NCBI GenBank assembly: GCA_023014365.1
Contig: JAEBUN010000030.1
Span: 62,001 to 126,000 of the forward strand
Length of the DNA: 64,000 nt
Origin: Lepiota brunneoincarnata
Taxonomy: Eukaryota; Basidiomycota; Agaricomycetes; Agaricales; Agaricaceae
Reading direction: 5' to 3'
Shown here: positions 22,336-32,879 of the stretch, one piece after another
Layout of the letters: each line of letters begins with the position of its first letter
Numbering within the stretch: position 1 is the stretch's first letter
Program-made: the position numbers and the translations under genes
The notes under the pieces: generated by a model
What the model was told of the DNA's origin: nothing
Database searches by the model: none
The model's input: the letters and a program-made list of their open reading frames with translations, nothing else

Positions 22336-22726
22336 TGTCGGGCTCGCAAACGCGTGCCGAGTTCCGATCTCCGTTTCGCTGGCGTTCCTTTCACGCCCTC
22401 CGCTTTTGCCCTCTATCCCGCGCTCCATTCCTTTTGCACGGTCTCTACCGTTTTTGTATCTTTTATGCTATGCCCTTACCGTTCTCCTCTGCCCGTACAC
22501 TATTGCTATTGTGCTTATTGTCTACGTACAAGCGCGTGTATCGTAGTGTTAGATAAATAGTCTCTCGCTTGTAGTCGCACTTCAGCTCTCGCGTCGAGAC
22601 TGAAGTGAGTATTCTACCAATACCTTTAATTACTGTACTGACTACTTTGTAGTATATCTTATATTGTTCTACAGGTAAATAGTAAGCTCTCGCGTCGAGA
22701 CTGAATATATCTTATATTGTTCTACA
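22336..22726 (+). repeat. 5' LTR of the copia element
   Basis: 391 bp, TG..CA ends. It differs from the 3' LTR at three sites within the first 110 bases. It holds two copies of the motif agctctcgcgtcgagactga and two of tatatcttatattgttctac near its 3' end. Confidence 0.97.
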
Positions 22727-22745
22727 GGTTATGGGCCCCGCCCCA
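22727..22745 (+). other. Probable primer-binding region
   Basis: The bases just after the 5' LTR (ggttatgggccccgcccca) sit where the tRNA primer-binding site should be. The priming tRNA was not identified. Confidence 0.35.
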
Positions 22746-22787
22746 TTGCGCTACTAAGACAATCAAACCTACAGATATATTGTGGCA

Positions 22788-25700
22788 ATGTCTACCGTAA
22801 ATGATGTACTCCCCATGTCAGTGCCGAAGTTGGATGTGTCCAGAGGAAACTGGGCGATCTTCTTGCTATGTTTGCGGACTGTGATCCAAGGCAAAGGGCT
22901 GTGGGGCCATTTCGACGGCAGCACACCATGTCCCATACTCCCAACCCCTCAAACGACTATCACTCCTTCCACCACTACTCCCCAGGCTGCTGCTACACCA
23001 GCACCTGCCCCTACCACAGTACCTACTGCCCCTGTCGTCACTGCCGAGACAATCGAGGCATGGCAAAGAAACGAGAATATTGCTCGCTCCTTGCTTGCCC
23101 AACGCCTCCCAGACTCCACGCTAATGGTCACAGCTGGACACCACACAGTCAAAGCAATGTGGGATGCCATAACGCAAGAATACACTTACAAAAGCGCATT
23201 CTCGCAAGCACGGCTCCGTCGCGAGTTTATGACCATGAAATGTCCTGACCGGGGTGACGTACGTTTGTTCCTGAACGAGATCCGATCTCGAAAGGCCAAA
23301 TTAGGTGCTGTGGGTGTCACAATTAGCGACGACAACTACAGGAGTGCTATACTCCAATCCCTACCTCGCTGGCTATCAACGTACGCTACCAACCAGCTCT
23401 CTGCTGCCCGACTTCACAGTTCCCTCCATTACACCATTGAGCCTGAAATCCTAATCATACTGATCAGCGATGAATGGGACCGAGGCCGCCCTGAGCGATC
23501 CAGGGTCGGCAATGCCAAATCCGAGCAGGATGACGCTTTGGTAGCTGAGGGTAGCAACAGGAGTGGAAAGCCGAAAGGAAAAGGAAAGAAAAAAGGTCCA
23601 TGTTGGAATTGTGGTGGAGAGCATTGGAAGAGAGAGTGTCCTAACCCGAAGAAGCCAGTCAGCGAGAGGAAAGATGGGGAGAAGGGAGGAAGCCCACCCA
23701 ACAAGAAGGGTGGCAGCACCAACATCGTTACGGCGGATAGTGATGATGAGGACTGTTCCCTCATGGTTGAAGAGTTATCGGACTCGGAAACAGATATGAG
23801 CTGGGCCGAAATCGAGGCAGGCAGCTCCACAGATGAGCTATGGAGTGAAGGGGAGTCGACAAGTGAGTTTGACGACCTGGATATTGGTGAATGTGACGTA
23901 GCTACGGATGAAATCACCAGTGTCACCGAAACAAGTCCAACCCGAGTTGAAGTCTTCGACTCAGGAGCTATGAACCATATCTCCCCCTACCGAGATAGTT
24001 TCGCGACCTTCGAATCCATTCCCCCTCGCCCCTTATGCACCGCAAATAAGAAAGCATTCGATGCCATTGGAAAAGGCGAAGTAGTCCTCGAGCTGCCAAA
24101 CGGCGCCACCTCATCCCAACTCCACCTGAGTGAAGTCCTATACTCACCGGAGGCAGGCTATACACTTGTATCGATCGGCCGTCTTGATGATGCTGGCTTC
24201 ACGACCACATTCGCAAATGGCAAATGTATAATTCGAGACACTAGTGGCACCCGGATCGCCGAGATTCCAAGGACCAGAAGGGGTCTATACAAACTAGTCA
24301 AAGAAGCGGAGGAAGCAAACGTGGTGGCTGAACCACTTAGCTTAGACATGTTACACCGAAGGCTGGGCCATATTGCTGCTGGTGCAGCCCAGAAACTTGT
24401 CCGCGATGGTCTGGTGGCTGGCCTGAGGCTAGTGGATGGAGCTGACGTTGATTTCTTCTGCGAGTCATGTGCCTACGGCAAGGCAACTCGGCTGCCAATT
24501 TTGAAGGCACGGGAGGGCAAACGAGCATCCACTTTTGGACAGGAGGTTCATTCTGATGTATGGGGGCCTGCACGAGTAGAGACGAAGAGGGGAAAGCGCT
24601 ACTATGTAACGTTTATCGATGATTTTTCGAGGTGGACACATGTTGACTTTCTCTCCAACAAATCCGACGTTTTTGAGGCCTACCGAAATTTTGATGCATG
24701 GTGCGAGACACAATTCGGTACCCGAGTTAAGGCGTTGCATTCGGATAGGGGAGGGGAGTACACTGCGACCGAATTTCAGTCCTACTTGAAATCCCGAGGC
24801 ATGGAGACCAAACTCACAGTACACGATACACCCCAACACAATGGTGTTGCCGAACGCCGAAATTGTACAATCGTCAAACGTACACGTGCACTACTGCATG
24901 CTAGCCGTCTCCCAAAATCGTTGTGGGCAGAAGCTGTTGCCCATGTTGCCTGGCTGATAAATAGGACAGGCACTCGAGCAGTCGAGGGCAAAACACCTTT
25001 CGAGGTGTTGTACAGTCGTAAACCGGACCTAAGGGCGATACGTGAGTGGGGTGAAAAGGTATGGGTACACCAGGCAGGTGGGGACAAGCTCAGAGGACGA
25101 GCGAAGAAGGGGAGATGGGTGGGATATGATGCCGAGAGCAATGGCTCCCGCATTTATTTTCCGGACATAGGTGCTGTAAAAATCGAACGAAATTTTCGGT
25201 TTATTAACACAGGTTGTCCCGGGCTCGAAGGGGAGCATTCACCTGCGAGCGAGCCTCAAAACGACCCCCCACACAGCCCCAACACCCCAGCAAACCCCTC
25301 AAACGAGACACCAGATGCACCAGACCAGCATCCAGTCGATCCCACCAAGCCTATAGTCAATCCTGCCGAAAACAGCACTCCAAACGATGCTAGCCCTGAG
25401 GAGACACCTAGCGAGGGCGACCTACACCCCCAACGACCTCAACGAGCTCGAAACCCAAGCACCAAGGCAAGAGACATCCTAGAAGGGCGAGCAGTCACCC
25501 TAGCCGAAGAACTGGACTGGGCAGATGTACATGTCCTGGTGGCCGATATTGAGGAAACAGAGGGCCTGGAGCCAGGGAGCCTGCAGGAAGCGAGGAAACG
25601 AGCAGACTGGGAGTTGTGGAAAAGGGCCATGGAGGAAGAACTTGCCATGTTGGGTGATGCCGGAACGTGGGAACTTGTTGATCCACCGATCGGAGCTAAC

Positions 25701-27134
25701 ATCGTCGGCTCGAAATGGGTTTTTAAAGCTAAAAAGGATGCTGCTGGCAATGTTGTCCGTTACAAGGCCCGTCTCGTCGCCCAAGGATTTTCTCAAGTCC
25801 CCGGAGTTGATTATTTCGACACTTTTGCACCTGTAGCACGACTCGCGTCTATCTGGACAGTCCTAGCAATTGCCGCCGCTCGTAACTACAAGATCCATCA
25901 GATCGATATCAAGGGTGCGTACCTAAACGGGAAATTAGGCCCTGGTGAGACGATCTACATGCGGCAACCACCCGGTTTCACATCCACCACCCACCCACGT
26001 CACATTTGCCACCTCAAGAAGACCCTCTACGGTCTCAAGCAGTCCGGCCGACAATGGTACCAACGTTTATGCAAGATTTTGGTCGATCACCTGGGCTTTT
26101 CACGCTGTGAGGTTGACCAGAGTGTATTCTTCAAGATCGTGGCACCAGATCTCACCATAATCCTGGTGCACGTTGATGACTGTACTCTCGTCGCGTCTAC
26201 TATTTCGCTGATTGACTGGGTGAAGGATGGAGTGCGAAAATTCGTCGAAATTACGGATCTGGGAGAGATCCACTGGCTCTTGGGAATCGAAGTGAAGAGG
26301 GATAAGGAACAGGGTAAGCTCATGCTATCCCAACGTTCCTACGTCGATGCTTCGCTCAGATGTTATGGTTTCAACAACGAGAAACTGGTTAGCACCCCCA
26401 TGGATCCCGCCATCCGCCTAACAAGCGAGCAATCGCCTCAAACGACTTTGGACATCGCTCACATGGCCCGGAAGCCTTATCAAGAGGCCATTGGCACGCT
26501 TATGTACGCCGCCCTCGGAACGCGACTGGATATAGCATACGCTGTCCAAGTTCTCTCGAAATTCACGAAGAACCCCGGAGAGGCGCACTGGGAAGCGGTT
26601 AGGCGAGTTTTTCGGTACCTGAAGGGTACACAGGACCTATGGCTGACTTACGGAGGCACTGGGGAAGGCCTCGAAGGCTACGCTGATGCCGACGGCAACA
26701 TGGCAGAGGATCACCGAGCTACCTCCGGGTACGCATTCCTCGTCAATGGTGGGGCCGTTTCTTGGAGTGCCAAGCGACAAGAAATTGTCACTTTATCCAC
26801 GACGGAATCCGAGTACGTAGCCACTACTCATGCCTCAAAAGAAGCCCTGTGGCTTCGTTCGCTTATTTCACAGATTTTCGACACTGCCGTCCCCTCCACC
26901 ACGATTTTTTCGGACAACCAATCTGCCATTGCACTCAGTAAAGACCACCAGTACCACGCGCGAACGAAACATATCAATGTTCGCTATCATTTCATTCGCT
27001 GGATCGTCGAAGAAGGCAAAATCCGGCTTGTTTATTGCCCCACTGAGGACATGGTAGCCAACATCTTCACCAAAGCGCTCCCCTCGCCGAAAGTCAAGCA
27101 TTTCACGCAAGAACTCGGACTCGCTACGGTTTGA
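22788..27134 (+). CDS. Copia gag-pol polyprotein
   Basis: One frame of 1448 residues from the ATG at 22788 (an upstream in-frame GTG is not used). Domains in order: a UBN2/gag-like region; a zinc knuckle CWNCGGEHWKREC at residue 272; an aspartic protease with DSGA at about 391 (DSG-A instead of the commoner DTGA/DSGC); a GAG-pre-integrase HHCC-type region (LHRRLGH ... CESCAYGK); the integrase core (HSDVWGP, FIDDFSRW, and the downstream E); a Pro/Asn-rich linker; reverse transcriptase (YFDTFAPVARL, DIKGAYLNG, LYGLKQSGRQW, VHVDDC at about 1126); and RNase H (GYADADGN, TESEYVA, SDNQSA, TKHINVRYHF). No stop or frameshift was found. Gag and pol are fused without a recoding site, as in many plant and fungal copia elements. 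Confidence 0.97.
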   Translation: MSTVNDVLPMSVPKLDVSRGNWAIFLLCLRTVIQGKGLWGHFDGSTPCPILPTPQTTITPSTTTPQAAATPAPAPTTVPTAPVVTAETIEAWQRNENIARSLLAQRLPDSTLMVTAGHHTVKAMWDAITQEYTYKSAFSQARLRREFMTMKCPDRGDVRLFLNEIRSRKAKLGAVGVTISDDNYRSAILQSLPRWLSTYATNQLSAARLHSSLHYTIEPEILIILISDEWDRGRPERSRVGNAKSEQDDALVAEGSNRSGKPKGKGKKKGPCWNCGGEHWKRECPNPKKPVSERKDGEKGGSPPNKKGGSTNIVTADSDDEDCSLMVEELSDSETDMSWAEIEAGSSTDELWSEGESTSEFDDLDIGECDVATDEITSVTETSPTRVEVFDSGAMNHISPYRDSFATFESIPPRPLCTANKKAFDAIGKGEVVLELPNGATSSQLHLSEVLYSPEAGYTLVSIGRLDDAGFTTTFANGKCIIRDTSGTRIAEIPRTRRGLYKLVKEAEEANVVAEPLSLDMLHRRLGHIAAGAAQKLVRDGLVAGLRLVDGADVDFFCESCAYGKATRLPILKAREGKRASTFGQEVHSDVWGPARVETKRGKRYYVTFIDDFSRWTHVDFLSNKSDVFEAYRNFDAWCETQFGTRVKALHSDRGGEYTATEFQSYLKSRGMETKLTVHDTPQHNGVAERRNCTIVKRTRALLHASRLPKSLWAEAVAHVAWLINRTGTRAVEGKTPFEVLYSRKPDLRAIREWGEKVWVHQAGGDKLRGRAKKGRWVGYDAESNGSRIYFPDIGAVKIERNFRFINTGCPGLEGEHSPASEPQNDPPHSPNTPANPSNETPDAPDQHPVDPTKPIVNPAENSTPNDASPEETPSEGDLHPQRPQRARNPSTKARDILEGRAVTLAEELDWADVHVLVADIEETEGLEPGSLQEARKRADWELWKRAMEEELAMLGDAGTWELVDPPIGANIVGSKWVFKAKKDAAGNVVRYKARLVAQGFSQVPGVDYFDTFAPVARLASIWTVLAIAAARNYKIHQIDIKGAYLNGKLGPGETIYMRQPPGFTSTTHPRHICHLKKTLYGLKQSGRQWYQRLCKILVDHLGFSRCEVDQSVFFKIVAPDLTIILVHVDDCTLVASTISLIDWVKDGVRKFVEITDLGEIHWLLGIEVKRDKEQGKLMLSQRSYVDASLRCYGFNNEKLVSTPMDPAIRLTSEQSPQTTLDIAHMARKPYQEAIGTLMYAALGTRLDIAYAVQVLSKFTKNPGEAHWEAVRRVFRYLKGTQDLWLTYGGTGEGLEGYADADGNMAEDHRATSGYAFLVNGGAVSWSAKRQEIVTLSTTESEYVATTHASKEALWLRSLISQIFDTAVPSTTIFSDNQSAIALSKDHQYHARTKHINVRYHFIRWIVEEGKIRLVYCPTEDMVANIFTKALPSPKVKHFTQELGLATV

Positions 27135-27141
27135 AGGGGAG

Positions 27142-27532
27142 TGTCGGGCTCGCAAACGCGTGCCGAGTTCCGATCTCCGTTTCGCTGGCGTTCCTTTCGC
27201 GCCCTCCGCTTTTGCCCTCTATCCCGCTCTCCATTCCTTTTGCATGGTCTCTACCGTTTTTGTATCTTTTATGCTATGCCCTTACCGTTCTCCTCTGCCC
27301 GTACACTATTGCTATTGTGCTTATTGTCTACGTACAAGCGCGTGTATCGTAGTGTTAGATAAATAGTCTCTCGCTTGTAGTCGCACTTCAGCTCTCGCGT
27401 CGAGACTGAAGTGAGTATTCTACCAATACCTTTAATTACTGTACTGACTACTTTGTAGTATATCTTATATTGTTCTACAGGTAAATAGTAAGCTCTCGCG
27501 TCGAGACTGAATATATCTTATATTGTTCTACA
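27142..27532 (+). repeat. 3' LTR of the copia element
   Basis: 391 bp, same ends as the 5' LTR, 388 of 391 positions identical by eye. Preceded by the purine tract gaaggggag and followed by the target duplication ACTAC. Confidence 0.97.
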
Positions 27533-27537
27533 ACTAC

Positions 27538-28155
27538 GGCTACGGACGAATACGTTAGCCAGGTAATAGATACCATGTGTACTTGAAACCAGTGTCGCAC
27601 GGGGCCTCGGGGGCGGACAAGCACCAGGCCAAGGGGTTTAGTTTCTCTAAGCTTCTGAGAGAAAAGTTCCCACTTGCAAAAATGAAGAAACGGATCACAC
27701 TCTTTGGGCTCTCGGTGCATCCCAAGTCACCCAGTCATTATTCCCTACAACTTCGACCTCACAGCTCACCTGGCCTTCTCCTGGTACTATAGGCAGGGCA
27801 AGCGCAATCTCCCAACGGCAGGAGCGGTAATCAGAGGTGGCAATGCTCGAGGTTTTGAAGAGACCGAAGGCAATTGCATTCCGTAATGCGAGTGGGAGCG
27901 CATAGGATTGGGAAATAGTATTTGAGAGACAGGGAGGCGTGAGGTTGAATGACCAGTCGCAGCGCACGGAGGCTCAGCACGATACTCAAGGCGTAACAGC
28001 TGCCAGGAGAAGCTATCAGCCGTCACGCTTCCGCGATAGCCCAAGTATAAAAGCCCCAGATCAGTAAGGATGCTTCTTCAGTCAGTATCCATCGCTCCGT
28101 CCTCCTCTGATTTCGTTTTTGCCTCCCCAGTGTATAGAGTAACCCTGCGCTTCAA
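27538..28155. other. Stretch without a firm gene
   Basis: Right flank of the retrotransposon. A 71-residue plus-strand frame (27577-27792) may be a remnant of the sequence split by the insertion. The last 110 bases hold the promoter and leader of the next gene. Confidence 0.4.
28046..28052 (+). promoter_or_regulatory. TATA box of the small basic protein gene
   Basis: TATAAAA lies 110 bp before the ATG at 28156 in an otherwise non-AT-rich region. A transcription start about 30 bp downstream would give a leader of about 75-80 nt. Confidence 0.55.
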
Positions 28156-28773
28156 ATGGTGCAATACAAACGATCAGGCAGCCAAAAGTCAAGGTACGAT
28201 ATTCTATTCCCTACTCAAGTACCCACTAAGCCACGTAATTCACGACCCGGGTTGTAGACCGCAAGCGGCCACCAATGTAAGTAGCCCCTCCCTTACCGCA
28301 CCCCGGATGACCTTGACTCATCGTTGAAATATTTCAGCGTGCTAGGCCAAAGGCAGTGTCCACGGGCACCAAAAATACGTCCAAAGGCACCAAGAAAGCA
28401 TCCTCCGGTACCAAGAAAATGTCTGCCACAAGCAGCGTGTCTTCTACGGTGATTGAAGCGGTTAATGCCATTACCATTAGACTCACTCTCGAGTTTTCAA
28501 ATAAAGCAGTCTACTGTCACCAACCAAATCTTGGTTCAAGCAGTTCCGGTTCCCTATCAGAAGCCAAAAAAATCTCGTGGCTTTTTTTCCCTACTTGGAG
28601 CTGCGCTGGTCGGTGTGGGCATAGGAGCATTGGTCGCTGCAGCCAAAAGGCCAACACACCAACATCGACATTATCATGGTCATACTCATCGCTCTGGCAC
28701 CCATCGTTCGAGCACTCACCGCCGCAGTGATAGTGGAAGACATCATCGTCGATCAAAATCGAAGTATTACTAG
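28156..28773 (+). CDS. Small His/Arg-rich protein with hydrophobic segment
   Basis: Not recognised. Exons 28156-28193, 28258-28276, 28338-28448 and 28507-28773 join with GT-AG introns and closed phases into 144 residues. The N-terminal half is basic and Ser/Thr/Lys-rich with three GTK-type repeats (TGTKNTSKGTKKASSGTKK). The middle has a Gly/Ala hydrophobic stretch (FFSLLGAALVGVGIGALVAAA) long enough to cross a membrane once or insert as a hairpin. The tail alternates His, Arg and Ser (THQHRHYHGHTHRSG ... HHRRSKSKYY). A signal peptide is absent. A TATA box precedes it. The exon structure supports a real gene. Metal, nucleic-acid or phospholipid binding by the tail would be guesses. Confidence 0.65.
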
Positions 28774-30588
28774 TAGTCTTGTTGCGATGTACAGTCACAC
28801 ATAGTACAATGTAATCTGTCCCTCGGAGACGTAGCGAGCCACGGTCCTTAGGATCACCAAAGCCCCGTAGTGGAGAAGTATCATCATCGGGTGAACAACA
28901 CACAAAACTGGGAGCGCAGCTCGGGTTATCTGAACGCCTGTTATGCTCGAGCCATCAAGAAGCCTGAGCGCCAGGTATCATCCAAATTTACTTATAACCA
29001 TGTGCTAGCTATATGTAAAAAGAACCCCATATTGGATAACGGATTTGGACAGTGGCTCAACAGCTTTGCTTCTGTCAGAAGGCGTGATTGGTAGGCCAAA
29101 CTCCGATGTTCCAGCCGGTCAAAAGGAGAGAATACGGTACTCAAACCAATAGGAGGTGAATGTAGGGCCAAGAAAAATCATCACATTTGAGTGGGTAGCG
29201 GCGCGAGACGCTAAGCCTTGGGTGAGACCACATGAGTTATTAAGGTCTCCAAAGGTTTGTTAGAATATCAAGCTGTGGAGATCCTCGGTTCATTTTTTTC
29301 TCGGCATCGTTGAGGGTCGAATCGTTCCCACTCGGCGATTCCACTTTGTCATTTGTTTTCACATCGGACAACATGTTTTCGCGTTTGAGTAGATCACGGC
29401 TCTAATCTTGTCTTTAGAGGAGTGGCACTCATCTACTTGGATAGGGTCTGGTATGTCATTACGTAAAAAAGGCCGGGATGTTTCCCTGCCTCAAGGCCTC
29501 AACCACCTCCGATGATTGAATCAGTGTCATGCTTGAATATGCACAGTACCTGTAGTGGGCACGAATGCCCGTTTCCGGACTGTGGAACATCAGTGCCTTG
29601 GATCCCACGCTGATGCCTCGAGGCCTCGAGCTTCATAGCATAGTGATCATCCGGGCGCTGCTGAGGCCATCATTACAAGGAAAGGGAACCAGTCTGTTCG
29701 TATAGCCTCCATTCAACCCGTTTGGTAATTACAGAGAAGATTGCGTTGACATTGAAAAGAAGTCGGCCTTTGTTGGGCTTTAAGGAAGGAAGATCGTGTC
29801 GTGTCCGGTTTGTAGCGGTGCCGAGATTATGAGATAGCCGGGGCGTCAAATATTTAAGCGCTTGATAATTCTTCGGCCGTCTTTGCATGGAAATGTTGTA
29901 CATGGGTCGAACGTTTCTCTCCCCTTCCCCAGGTTCGAGGTCAAGGCATGGATACATCCGAGTCCATGACGTTCCTGTCCTGTGCATGGCGGCCACATCT
30001 ACATAGTACGCACTACCAATACTAATATCACGATGATTATCACCTTCACGGCCATAATACAAAGCATTTTCGTTGGTCAAAATTAGTGCGCGTCTAAGTG
30101 TAACCGCTACCACGTGTGATTAGCTGCGGATCCAGGGCTGTTGGGCCGTATGTACAGTTCAGATAGTAGTGTGATGTAGTTTGTCTCTCTGAGACACACT
30201 TCTCCCCACTCTAACGTTTGGTTATGTTAGAGAACTTCCATCTATCATAAGTAACGCCAGGTGAACAGCACAGTGTCAAGCATGGATGAACGAGCCGCAG
30301 AGTAACCGCCAAGCATCGTCCGATTCCATGGATTGCGGGGCTGAGTACACATGTAAAAAGACCTCCATATTGAATAGTGGATCTGGATCGTGACTCCGAG
30401 CTTTTATTAAGCAAAGCTCGGATGTTCTTCCCGGTTCAAACAAGAGGGGAAGAAGACGATTTGCCGTTTTTTTTGTTTGTAGATCAAACAAACAGGGGTA
30501 AACAGCAGTCAGACTTCATCTCCGCAAGCCACCAAGCGACCAAACCAAATAACTCATCTTTCTGACTTTACCTAGCACTACCGACTGA
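28774..30588. other. 1.8-kb stretch with no clear gene
   Basis: Short ORFs only. The longest (29673-30113, minus, 146 residues) has no recognisable motif and no visible splice partners. The final 100 bases are the leader of the NAP gene. Confidence 0.45.
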
Positions 30589-31800
30589 ATGCTTGTTGTG
30601 AGTCCCATCCACGCTGCATAACGGTCAAAAATTTACAATCGTAACACTATTTAGGATTTTGAAGAAGACCCCTGGAAGCGTTTCCAGAAGTTTCCCGAGT
30701 CCGAGAAACAGATAGTAGAAGCGCTGAAAGGGGTAGAGGCCATACAACAAGACATCCGATATCAATACCAACTGGAGTTGCTGGAATTGAATAAAAAGGT
30801 GCAGTTGGTATTCTTACCCGCCCAGCAGTCCGCCGAATGATCATTAACCCCGAGTTTTTTGAACTCTACAGTACGCTGGACTTTTGGATCCCCAATATAA
30901 TCGTCGGAAGGCTCTCATCGCCGGAGGTGCAACTCCGGAGCCGGCAGAGCTTGATGCAGGCGAGAAAGGCTTGCGGAAGGTGTTTGGGAAAAAGTTCAAA
31001 CCGCCAAGTCGCCATGCTCCATCCGACAAGGGGATCGAGAATTTCTGGCTTGCGGTGTTTATGAACCATCCCGGCCTCTCCTTTGTCGTTGCCCAGAGAG
31101 ATCGGGAGGCTCTGAAACACCTCACCGATATCAGATGCACTTACTTTACCGAGCGATCTGCTGATGCGGCGCTGAAATCGCCCGTATCATCGTCGTATGC
31201 CTCTGCGACATCTGAGCCCGATCGCGCAACTACCACTTCTTCCTCCGAAATGAGCTCGGGGTCGGGGACGAAGAACGGAAAAAATGGATATAAGCTCTCC
31301 TTTTATTTCCGCCCAAATCAATACTTCACAGATGAAGTTCTTGAGAAGACTTATTACTACAAGGACAGTGTTGACGATTTTGGGGAGCTGCTATACGACA
31401 AGGCCGTTGGTTGTCAGATTCATTGGAAACCCGGGAAGGATCTTACGCTCCCTAAAGACGATGATGGCGACGACGACGATGACGATTACGACGACGGTCC
31501 ATCGGAGTCCTTCTTCACCTTCTTCAAATCCAAGCAGTTGCCGTCTGACTCTGACATCGACAAGCTGAGGGATGCGGCTTACAATGAGCTTCTTGACGAA
31601 GTCGAGGGCGATTCTGGATGCGGGGAAGATATCAGGGATGAGGTATGCCTCATCATAGTTCAAGTGCACTGAAAAAACTCAAAACTTTTCAGGTTATTCC
31701 GTATGCATTGACATATTTACTCGATCCTCCCCCATCGGATGAAGAATATGATAGTAGTGATGAAGAGGATAGTGAAGGGGAGGATCCAGGTGACAAGTGA
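30589..31800 (+). CDS. Nucleosome assembly protein (NAP1 family)
   Basis: A histone chaperone for H2A-H2B in the nucleus and cytoplasm. Exons 30589-30597, 30655-30798, 30872-31642 and 31693-31800 (all GT-AG) give 343 residues. Seen in order: a dimerisation helix (EALKGVEAIQQDIRYQYQLE ... LLELNKKYAGLLDPQYNRR), KGIENFWLAVFMNHPGLSF, REALKHLTDIRCTYF, the core strand region (GYKLSFYFRPNQYFT, EVLEKTYYYKD, LLYDKAVGCQIHWKPGKDLT), an Asp-rich loop with the family's ESFFTFF, and a short acidic tail (DEEDSEGEDPGDK). The N-terminus, with only nine bases in exon 1, is shorter than in most fungal NAP1 proteins, so this may be a divergent paralogue or the true start may be missed. Confidence 0.88.
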
Positions 31801-32879
31801 GGGAGACGATGGTGATGATAATGATGACAGTCGCTAAGCTTTGGGGCGATGCGAGGTTCAGCCACAAAATACGTAAATTCGATCGTGTACTGTACAACTG
31901 ACGAGAAGAAATGGCCCCGGCAACGATGATCATATAAGATATAGACTTGTTTTTTTTTCGTCGTCTCGTCTTGTTCTTATTCTCGTCCGCTCTTTTCCCG
32001 CTGGTTCACCCTGTTTTTCCTTGGTTGAAATCAATACAGGATGCGAGTGACTACGTTTTGCTTTGGCGATTGATTGCATCTTGTCAGCGGACATTTGTCC
32101 AATTCGCGGTACAATGGACCCGCAGCCATCCAAATGATCCTTACAGCACCTAACACAGATCGTCCCATCCGATGGTTTGCGCCTGTCTGACATGAGATGC
32201 TCATTCTGCAGTCGTCGGCATCTGAAGAACCCTGAGACCTGTCATAAAACGATGAGAACCCGGCGATTTTTATCACGCTAGAGAAATACTGGACCATCAA
32301 TCTGCAACCACACCGCTAGACCAGGACCCTGCCGACACGGAAGACAAGCGAAGACTCGTTACAACAAGTACCAGGGCGCTGATCACCAACTTTTCCCATT
32401 GAACGCCAGTGATCCGGAACAGGGCTGCTCGCCAAGTGTTTATCCCGAGATATGCTGTTTCTTCGTCCAGCCAGCCAGGTCTATATGGCAGGAGGTATTC
32501 TGAGGTCGGAAGGTGAGGGGATAGCGGGGTAAACGAATGACTATGCATTAATATGTCACGATTTCCAATATCTATTATTTCGCGGGAGAACGGAGACGAC
32601 ATGCTTCCTGCTCTACAGCAAGAGGGTGTAGAACCTGGCCACCTGGCGCCCACGTGGTTCATTCCTCCTTTCAAAATGTGTTGAGAACCTTCATGGGCGG
32701 CTATGGGTAAATATGCATGATGCGCCCAGCCCACCACTATCAGTAAATTTCAAGGAAGTTGCTATCAACCTGGAAGTTCGTAATGACTTGCAGCATGGAA
32801 GACGCGTGATAAACAGTCCTGAATAATCCTGTATGTAGATAAATAGATCATCAATCTGGCATACCAATCAAAGGGCATG
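31801..32879. other. Stretch without a firm gene
   Basis: A minus-strand frame at 32297-32737 (146 residues) ends with a hydrophobic run (LVISALVLVVTSLRLS) but has no partner exons or motif. Otherwise nothing. Confidence 0.35.

Larger units (their letters stand above)
22336..27532 (+). mobile_element. Complete Ty1/copia LTR retrotransposon
   Basis: A 5197-bp element flanked by the 5-bp target duplication ACTAC (22331-22335 and 27533-27537). Two 391-bp LTRs begin TGTCGGG and end TTCTACA. A polypurine tract (GAAGGGGAG) lies immediately before the 3' LTR. One uninterrupted gag-pol frame lies between. Integrase precedes reverse transcriptase, which defines the copia (Pseudoviridae-like) order. 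Intact coding capacity and nearly identical LTRs point to a recent insertion and possible activity. Confidence 0.97.

Noticed and set aside
29673..30113. A 146-residue minus-strand ORF
   Set aside because: No recognisable domain, splice sites or conserved pattern.
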